Assembly: GCA_002432565.1 (NCBI GenBank)
Contig: DJFP01000252.1
Coordinates: 5,000-14,596 of the forward strand
Origin: Flavobacteriales bacterium UBA5869
Lineage (GTDB): Bacteria; Bacteroidota; Bacteroidia; Flavobacteriales_D; Crocinitomicaceae
Direction: 5' to 3'
DNA: 9,597 nt
A model generated the notes under the pieces. It was not told where the DNA came from. It did no database searches and was given only the letters and a program-made list of their open reading frames with translations. Positions 1-5,760 of this stretch are shown in pieces. Every line of letters begins with the position of its first letter. The first letter of the stretch is position 1. The translations under genes were made by a program, and so were the position numbers.

Positions 1-524
1 GAATTCAAAGGAGAAATACTCAGGTCCCAAATGTAAAGCAATTGTCCGTTGTAATTTCCGAGGAACAATTTCACAGGAATGTCCACCTTCGAAATTCCGG
101 CTTTTGAAAAAAGGAAACTGCTACCGGTACTCTGAAGCTGTTTTAGGTCATTTTTTGGCAGGTCCAGATGTTTCATAGCTGCTGTTACTGCTTCTGACGC
201 ACTCAATATAGTATGATTAACAGGATCCGAAACAGCAACAAAATCAGATGTTACGTGGATCACTTCATTGTTGCGCACCGTAACGATCCCAAATCCGTCG
301 ATAATGGAAACACCATTTTTCGTTTGGCGCACTTTTACGTGTTTGGTATTCGAAGCTTTTGAAGAAGCGCTGGAGACAACTTCCAGGTTAGCAAGGTCCG
401 AAGATTTTAAGTTCCAGCTGTCTGCATGTTCCTGCAAATAACGCTGAATAGAGGCTGTTTCATTTTGTCCGAGACAAACATTCAGGATTGCCAGGAACAA
501 AAAAGAGGAGAGTAGCTTTTTCAT
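1..524 (-). CDS. Secreted M36 (fungalysin-like) metallopeptidase, N-terminal part
   Basis: This is a partial gene: translation from the ATG at 524-522 stays open for 174 codons and runs off the left edge. The first 19 or so residues form a Sec signal peptide (MKKLLSSF, then a hydrophobic stretch ending LGQ). The rest resembles the FTP/propeptide region of M36 peptidases: a short helical start with YLQEH at 30-34, then a beta-rich block with HVKVRQTKNGVSI at 62-74 and FGIVTVRNNEVI at 78-89, and later LLYIWDLSI at 162-170, a pattern I associate with the M36 N-terminal region. In the family this propeptide inhibits and helps fold a zinc endopeptidase with an HEXXH site; that site would lie outside the window, so activity is inferred. 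A T9SS sorting domain at the unseen C-terminus is likely. The gene is separated from its right-hand neighbour by a terminator, so it is probably transcribed independently. Another FTP-domain protease is the main alternative. Confidence 0.72.
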   Translation of the reverse strand, partial: MKKLLSSFLFLAILNVCLGQNETASIQRYLQEHADSWNLKSSDLANLEVVSSASSKASNTKHVKVRQTKNGVSIIDGFGIVTVRNNEVIHVTSDFVAVSDPVNHTILSASEAVTAAMKHLDLPKNDLKQLQSTGSSFLFSKAGISKVDIPVKLFLGNYNGQLLYIWDLSISPLN

Positions 525-629
525 TTTCAGTTTTTTAAGTAGCCCAATGTACAAAAAATGACCAGAAAAAACGAAGCTTTGAAAAAAAGATGAACGGCAA
601 GCAGCTGAAATCAGGGAAATAATTCTTGT

Positions 630-659
630 TTATTGAGTGAAGTGCTTTTGTTATTGAGT
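630..659. repeat. Short direct repeat TTATTGAGT, 21-bp period
   Basis: TTATTGAGT occurs at 630-638 and again at 651-659, exactly 21 bp apart, or about two helical turns. It lies about 105-135 bp upstream of the M36-like gene start. Two same-face copies could bind a regulator, but a 9-bp repeat in AT-rich DNA may be chance. Confidence 0.25.
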
Positions 660-672
660 TGGTGAAACTAAA

Positions 673-707
673 AAACCATCCTTTGATCTAAGATTAAAGG
701 ATGGTTT
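673..707 (-). terminator. Intrinsic terminator of the S74/T9SS gene
   Basis: The arms AAACCATCCTTT (673-684) and AAAGGATGGTTT (696-707) are perfect 12-bp complements around an 11-nt loop. Read on the minus strand, the hairpin starts about 25 nt after the TAA stop of the 840-residue gene and runs into TTTTTT (675-670). This is the arrangement expected of a Rho-independent terminator closing the secreted-protein unit. On the plus strand the T-run is only three bases, so termination in that direction would be weak. Confidence 0.85.
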
Positions 708-732
708 CAATCAGAAATTCATTCTGAACCAA

Positions 733-3255
733 TTATTGCTTCATCATTTTCTTTGTTGCTACAACTTGTCCATCTGCAACCAATGTATAAGTGTAAACAC
801 CTGTGCTCAGGTCAGAACCGAATACAGTCACACTACCAGGACCTCTTTCCGTTAATTCAACAGAGTTCATGAAGCGGCCGTTTCCATCGTAGAAATGGAT
901 TTGTGCTTTCTTCACTGATTCAGGAATAGAGAAATTGATCGTAGTCTTCTCTGCAAAAGGATTCGGAACGTTTTGATCCAGTACAATTGCATTACGGTTG
1001 CTCAATATCACGTTGAGGTTTTTACGCACTGCTTCCTGCTCAGCCGGTGTATTGGCCTGGATAGCACTTTGGTTTAACTGGCATAGCGAAGGTAAAATAC
1101 CCGAAAGGCAGTTTTCAAGTTGAGTGAGGCGGTTGTTGAGGTCATCAATGGTTGTTTGTTGATTATCGTTTTCAGTAATTAATACATTGATAATAGAGTC
1201 TTTGTTCTCAACTTGTCCATTCAATTCCTTGATTGCTTCTGCCAAAATTGGAACGACCTTGTCGTACTCCACATGCAGCAAGCTATCGTTTGTCATAAAA
1301 GTCAAACGCTGATCAATTTGTGCGATTTCCTGTGCAATAAATCCAATATGGCTCACACTGTCCAGATTCAGTTCCGGATGAACAGCGTGATTCCAATTAT
1401 AGGAAACTCCACGCATATCCAGCACCTTGTCCAAAGAACCCGTTAAATCCTGTATGTTTGTTTTGATTGACTCATCAGAAAGTGTTGCAGCATCAACTTT
1501 ATTGTTCAACTCAATAATTGCAGCCGAATTGATCGGGATCAACCCGGTATAGTTCAACGATTTATACGTCACCGCCGAATCAATCGGATTGCCCAAAGAA
1601 TCAAGAGAAGATGGGCGGTAGCTATCATAAACCAGGTTAGGGAATACCTGTTCAACATTCTGTGCAATGTATCCAAACTGCAGATGATTATCAAAATTCA
1701 TCTGTGGATAATTGATGTTATCCATCGTATAACTTACAGGCGTAATTGCCTGAAGAAGTTTAAGGCTGCTGCTGAGCTTATTAACATTCGTCTTGAACAT
1801 GGAATCAGATGTAATAAGCGTGGTATTTACCATGATATTTCCCTGAAAATAACCTGCAAGTGTATTTGCTCCTCCGGTTGCAGACGCATAGATTCCATAG
1901 GAAACCCCGGAAGACGTTTGGTTGTATGCGGTTGCGGTAAGCCCATATGCTGCAAAAGGATTATTAGCGTTGAACGCACCACCATAACTCATTGATGCGT
2001 TAGGATAGCTGCCACGCCAGGCATAACCTTTTACACCAATGGTGATTTGAGAATTGCGTCCTTCGAATGATCCACCGATATTAGTTATTCTTTGTATGAA
2101 CTGATTTCCCTCCGCGATTCCGAAGACACCTACATATTCCAGCCCTATAACATTTCCTATGTCACGGTTAGTAGCATGTGAAGCCTTAGTAGAAATTACA
2201 AGTACCCCTAGTTCTTTCTGCAGGACATTAAACTTGGCTGGAAGTAACGGATCACAATTGTACCCAACGGCAACTTTATTGACAGTGTGATCTAAGGTAG
2301 GCGTAAGATTGCTGAAATAAAAATTGTGGGCGTTCAGGTTTATCCGTGTATTTGCCGATAATGCGCCAACAGAAAGAGGTGCACCACATAGTTCACCAAA
2401 ATTGGGAGTTGGAACTGGACCCCAGGTCCCGTTACCTAATAAGACCATGTTGGAAGCACCCGGGAAATCCAGTCTGCGGACATTTACATCGGAAGCGCTT
2501 GAGACATTCACACCGATCAAGAGCGAATTTGGTGCAGCGGCTTGAACATTTCGAATTCTGACATCCCCGTTCACATCCAGGTTAGCAGTTGGATTGCCAG
2601 GTAAGTTAATTCCAACTCTGCCACCCGATGGTAAAATTTGAAGATTTCCCGTATTGTTTGAAAAAAAATCTGTAATAGGACCAGAAGTTGAATTCAATCC
2701 TCCGTAGTGCAATCTGAACTGGGGAACAACATCGACAACTTCCAATTTCCGTACAGCAGGAATATTTGACGCGTCTGATTGATTTCCGATCCGCCATGAA
2801 CGGTTACTTCCTACAAAAGCATGTACCGTTCCACCTGTAGCGAATTTGTAGAACCTGTCAGAATTAACCAGATCAAACCAAAAACCCTGTGCAGCTTTTG
2901 CGAGGAACTCAAAACGGTTGTTCTGCCCGGAAACCTGTCCGCTGCTTCCCCATACAATGTGGGTTTCATTACCACCATTGTTTCCGGAAGTAAACAGATC
3001 CAGGTGCCCAACACCTCCCAATGCGGGATCAAAGATCCGCAAGCCGTCACCGGAATCGCCATTTAAGGAGTTTAAGGCATTGCCAGTCGTGAATTGGGCG
3101 CGGCGAATACCAAAAGTGTAAATGTTGATTGGGAAATTATTACTTGTGCCAAATGAAGTACCTGATCCGTTATTTAGCCCTGTCGTGTTCCATTGACCAT
3201 AGGTTAAATCACAACCCAATAAAAATAGAATTGCAATAAATTTTAATCTTTTCAT
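733..3255 (-). CDS. T9SS type A cargo, fibre-like, with two tandem S74 chaperone modules
   Basis: This 840-residue protein starts at an ATG 3 bp after the upstream stop codon. Residues 1-20 form a signal peptide. Residues 209-237 carry the GGRVGINLPGNP...LDVNGDVRIRN pattern common in Bacteroidota tail-fibre-domain proteins, and about 330-475 is a glycine-rich beta region resembling phage fibre shafts. Two peptidase S74-type modules follow. The first (about 481-587) has SDSMFK at 483-488, GYIAQNVEQ and LIPINSAAIIELN. The second (about 591-683) has SDESIK at 593-598, GFIAQEIAQ and VVPILAEAIKELN. Both keep the SDxxxK Ser/Lys pair linked to self-cleavage in the family. Residues 673-716 look like a coiled coil, followed by Cys716 and Cys725. 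Residues 756-840 form a type A sorting domain (LDQNVPNPF, then STGVYTYTLVADG, ending KKMMKQ). The protein is probably an oligomeric surface or released fibre; its ligand is unknown. Confidence 0.88.
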   Translation of the reverse strand: MKRLKFIAILFLLGCDLTYGQWNTTGLNNGSGTSFGTSNNFPINIYTFGIRRAQFTTGNALNSLNGDSGDGLRIFDPALGGVGHLDLFTSGNNGGNETHIVWGSSGQVSGQNNRFEFLAKAAQGFWFDLVNSDRFYKFATGGTVHAFVGSNRSWRIGNQSDASNIPAVRKLEVVDVVPQFRLHYGGLNSTSGPITDFFSNNTGNLQILPSGGRVGINLPGNPTANLDVNGDVRIRNVQAAAPNSLLIGVNVSSASDVNVRRLDFPGASNMVLLGNGTWGPVPTPNFGELCGAPLSVGALSANTRINLNAHNFYFSNLTPTLDHTVNKVAVGYNCDPLLPAKFNVLQKELGVLVISTKASHATNRDIGNVIGLEYVGVFGIAEGNQFIQRITNIGGSFEGRNSQITIGVKGYAWRGSYPNASMSYGGAFNANNPFAAYGLTATAYNQTSSGVSYGIYASATGGANTLAGYFQGNIMVNTTLITSDSMFKTNVNKLSSSLKLLQAITPVSYTMDNINYPQMNFDNHLQFGYIAQNVEQVFPNLVYDSYRPSSLDSLGNPIDSAVTYKSLNYTGLIPINSAAIIELNNKVDAATLSDESIKTNIQDLTGSLDKVLDMRGVSYNWNHAVHPELNLDSVSHIGFIAQEIAQIDQRLTFMTNDSLLHVEYDKVVPILAEAIKELNGQVENKDSIINVLITENDNQQTTIDDLNNRLTQLENCLSGILPSLCQLNQSAIQANTPAEQEAVRKNLNVILSNRNAIVLDQNVPNPFAEKTTINFSIPESVKKAQIHFYDGNGRFMNSVELTERGPGSVTVFGSDLSTGVYTYTLVADGQVVATKKMMKQ

Positions 3256-3258
3256 AAT

Positions 3259-4212
3259 TCATCTTATTAGATGAATCATACTTTGTTTTTGAATATAATC
3301 ACTGCAGCCTTCAGTCCTTTCTAAGATGTAATAATATACGCCTTCTGCTAATTCATTTCCAGTTTTTGAGGTCCCATCCCAAATAAACGGATAAGACAAC
3401 TCTCTAACTACATTCCCCCACCTGTTTAATATTAGAATATCGCTGATTTGATTCAATTCTCCTATTGGTTGAAAAAAATCATTTATCCCGTCACCGTTAG
3501 GTGTAAAAATGTTAACCAGTTCATTATTGACAGAATAATTTGAAAGTGATGCCGCTCCGGGAGTACCATTAAAGTTGAGATTAGGACAAATTTCTTGATA
3601 GCTTCCATCTGTTTGACATATCTGAATAAGACGTGTCCCACTAAATCCTATTATAGAAACAAAATCACCATCAAAAACTATTGCTCCTTCGCAACTCGGT
3701 AACGTTAAACTAATAGGAGAAACACTCAATATTTCTGTGAATGAACTATTCAATTCAATCTTGATCAAAGGAGTTACCATATACACAGTTTTGTCTATCA
3801 AAACCAAATCACCTGTTGCCTGATAACCAATTTCCCCAATAAGATAAGAACTCGCATCATTTGTGTTTATACCATACAAATTAGATTGAAATTCAGCAAG
3901 TAAAATCGTATCATTTATACCTACTAGGGAAACAGCCCCAATACCGGTGTTGCCAATCAGCGTTGTATTAGCATTTATAGTATCAATTTTAAAAAGTTGT
4001 GCATTGGAGATACCCCAAAGAATTCCGTTTTTAGTAAAAGCAATATCACCAAAACCTATACCTGTAGCTCCTACAAAATTTTTACTGCAATTAGCTATAT
4101 CAATTGAATAAAGATCTCCCCCGGAAACAGTTGTAAATATACTTTGCTGCGAAAAAACTTTCACATTAATCAAGGGCAATAGCACCATTAAAAAGTTTCT
4201 CAAGTACGACAT
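3259..4212 (-). CDS. T9SS type B cargo with propeller-like repeats
   Basis: The ATG at 4212-4210 is preferred over an in-frame GTG at 4218 because it directly precedes a compact signal peptide (MSYLRNFLMVLLPLINVKVFSQ); the protein is then 317 residues. Residues 33-130 contain three similar units spaced exactly 39 residues apart, opening with DLYSID (33), QLFKID (72) and NLYGIN (111). Looser copies start near 149 (LIKIE) and 194 (RLIQIC). This suggests blades of a beta-propeller. Residues about 231-317 form a type B (CHU_C) sorting domain: VNIFTPNGDGINDFF, ILNRWGNVV, IWDG and LAEGVYYYILER. In the family this domain directs export through T9SS. The ligand or activity is unknown. The stop codon lies 3 bp before the start of the 840-residue gene, so the two are very likely co-transcribed. 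GC content is lower than in that neighbour. Confidence 0.85.
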   Translation of the reverse strand: MSYLRNFLMVLLPLINVKVFSQQSIFTTVSGGDLYSIDIANCSKNFVGATGIGFGDIAFTKNGILWGISNAQLFKIDTINANTTLIGNTGIGAVSLVGINDTILLAEFQSNLYGINTNDASSYLIGEIGYQATGDLVLIDKTVYMVTPLIKIELNSSFTEILSVSPISLTLPSCEGAIVFDGDFVSIIGFSGTRLIQICQTDGSYQEICPNLNFNGTPGAASLSNYSVNNELVNIFTPNGDGINDFFQPIGELNQISDILILNRWGNVVRELSYPFIWDGTSKTGNELAEGVYYYILERTEGCSDYIQKQSMIHLIR

Positions 4213-4598
4213 CTTCACAGATATAAATTCTTCAATAAACAGTGGTTTTCAAAAACATATCAATTAAGTATGATTCAAAAATTGTTTTTATAAATTTAGT
4301 AATTATTCATCTTATTTGTTCCAAAACAAACAAGGAAACCCTCCTACATCCCGTAGACGAGTTGTTTATTAAATGGTTGGATTTATGTTTTCATAGTTCA
4401 GTGAAAGTGTTAGTGAATAATAGCATTTATATAATCCTCCTGGTAACGCCAGGATGCAAACCGAGCAGAAAAGTATATGTCATTAAGATGACTTCATCTT
4501 TGAATATTGTATGTTGTAAAAGTGATTTTCATTAGTTCGTAAAATAGTGCTGTTGATAAATATGATAACAAGTGTTTTTTCCGGAATCCGTTACAAGT
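4213..4598. other. Non-coding AT-rich spacer between the two type B genes
   Basis: About 385 bp lie between the two type B genes. The only long open frame here is a plus-strand GTG-started 97-codon stretch with no recognisable domain, which I treat as chance. No perfect TAnnTTTG promoter element faces the downstream gene; AATTTTTG at 4283-4276 is a 7/8 match. A GC-rich hairpin lies near the middle. I see no transposase remnant or RNA gene. Confidence 0.6.
4438..4454. other. Small GC-rich hairpin in the spacer
   Basis: TCCTGG (4438-4443) and CCAGGA (4449-4454) are perfect complements around TAACG. No T-run follows on either strand, so it is a poor terminator. In a read-through transcript it could be a processing or stabilising structure between the type B genes. 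Its role is unproven. Confidence 0.3.
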
Positions 4599-5624
4599 TT
4601 ACCTAACTAATTGTATGCTACCCGATTTGACTCCATGGCTATAATATACCTTATAATAATAAACTCCATCTGCTACTTCTTTTCCTTCCTGGTCCATCCC
4701 GTTCCATCCAGGCTCAGATTCACGAAATCTATATAAAGAATTACCCCATCTATTGAAAATCTCACAAGTCCAATTGGGAAAAACTTGGTCAAGTTCAAAT
4801 CGAACTGGATACCATAAATCATTCAGTCCATCGCTATCGGGAGTGAAAATATTAGGAGGATCCAAATCAGAAATATCGAAAGCGGCCACATTGTCAATAT
4901 AAAAATATGAGCCAGAACCAGTCTTTGAAGAATTTTTCCTTCGTAAGGTATCCGTGGTCATATTATTTCTAAAATTCCCAATTGTAAGATACTTTTCTCC
5001 ACCAGATGACGTATAAAATGTCTCTAAATGAACCCAATTCAATGTATCACTATAATAATCCGGATTGTAAAAAACACACTGAGGTATAAAGTTAAGTGCA
5101 GATGATGTGGGAAGGGAAAATGAGGAATCAGAAAAGTAAATTCCGAGTTCTGAAATCATTAACTCTGAATTATCTGCTAAGGAAACCTCCATTGAAATTA
5201 AATAGGTTTTATTATGTTCCAACGGACTTTTAAACCGTCCTTGTATGTATTCCCACCACATACCATCAGTTACTGTATCATTTGTATAATAAGCAAAATA
5301 GCCTCCTAAATACCCATTGCCCGAAAAAGGCTTTTGTTTTCCAAAATAATTCTCCGGGATTCTAACATCTAAACCTCCACAAACATTTAAATAATCACTG
5401 GTAGCCCAAGTTGCTGGCCCCCACCCGATGCATTTTTCAATCTCATAGCCGTTTTCGGAAGGGACACTAAAACTAGCCGGACAACTCGAGTAATCCTCAA
5501 AATCGCCATTGAAAACTAAATTATCCTGCCCATAAAAAGGAGCAACAATGAAAAAGAATACCAAAACTAATAGTCCCGATTGTTTGGATCTGTTGGTGAT
5601 GATTTTTGAAAAACAGCAACTCAT
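4599..5624 (-). CDS. T9SS type B cargo with N-terminal beta-sandwich-like domain
   Basis: The open frame reaches an ATG at 5681, but the ATG at 5624-5622 is preferred. It starts a normal signal peptide (basic residues, then LLVLVFFFIVAPFYGQ at 18-33), and a good -7 promoter element lies between the two ATGs. The protein is then 341 residues. The mature start, NLVFNGDFEDYSSCP (35-49), followed by CIGWGPATWATSDYLNVCGG, GYLGGYFAYY and EYIQGRFKSPLEHNKTYLISMEVSLADNS in separate segments, matches a secreted, probably jelly-roll domain often found in Bacteroidota T9SS or OmpA-fused proteins. Residues about 256-341 form a type B sorting domain with NIFTPDSDGLND, IFNRWGNS, GWNG and VADGVYYYKV. The usual TPNGDG is TPDSDG here. 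It is a likely surface or released binding protein with unknown ligand. It lies upstream of two other T9SS cargos on the same strand. Confidence 0.83.
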   Translation of the reverse strand: MSCCFSKIITNRSKQSGLLVLVFFFIVAPFYGQDNLVFNGDFEDYSSCPASFSVPSENGYEIEKCIGWGPATWATSDYLNVCGGLDVRIPENYFGKQKPFSGNGYLGGYFAYYTNDTVTDGMWWEYIQGRFKSPLEHNKTYLISMEVSLADNSELMISELGIYFSDSSFSLPTSSALNFIPQCVFYNPDYYSDTLNWVHLETFYTSSGGEKYLTIGNFRNNMTTDTLRRKNSSKTGSGSYFYIDNVAAFDISDLDPPNIFTPDSDGLNDLWYPVRFELDQVFPNWTCEIFNRWGNSLYRFRESEPGWNGMDQEGKEVADGVYYYKVYYSHGVKSGSIQLVR

Positions 5625-5658
5625 ATTTTTTAGAATGAACAGTGAATACAAAGTAATC

Positions 5659-5666
5659 CAAACATA
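5659..5666 (-). promoter_or_regulatory. Bacteroidota -7 promoter element (TATGTTTG)
   Basis: On the minus strand the bases read TATGTTTG, an exact match to the Bacteroidota TAnnTTTG -7 element. It would start transcription near 5652, about 28 nt before the ATG at 5624 and downstream of the ATG at 5681. That supports the shorter start of the type B gene. No convincing TTG -33 element is visible at the usual distance. Confidence 0.42.
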
Positions 5667-5710
5667 CGCATAATTGTGCATATTGGTTACATTTTAGGTA
5701 AGATGCTTTT

Positions 5711-5725
5711 CAACCAGAATGGTTG
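5711..5725. terminator. Weak hairpin downstream of the helicase gene
   Basis: CAACCA (5711-5716) and TGGTTG (5720-5725) pair around a GAA loop, about 35 nt after the helicase stop codon. No T-run follows the stem on the minus strand, so it is a weak terminator candidate at best. Confidence 0.28.
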
Positions 5726-5760
5726 GAATTTAGAAACAAAGAATCTGAATTAAGAAGGGA

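Noticed and set aside
1495..1815. S74 modules as evidence of a prophage
   Set aside because: The protein has a signal peptide and a T9SS sorting domain, and no other phage gene is nearby. Such tail-fibre-domain proteins are known as cellular secreted proteins in Bacteroidota.
4438..4454. Hairpin in the spacer as a terminator of the upstream type B gene
   Set aside because: The stem is only 6 bp and no T-run follows on either strand.
4242..4535. Plus-strand open frame of 97 codons in the spacer between the type B genes
   Set aside because: It starts at GTG, has no ribosome binding site, no recognisable domain and an unusual composition. It is probably chance in AT-rich DNA.
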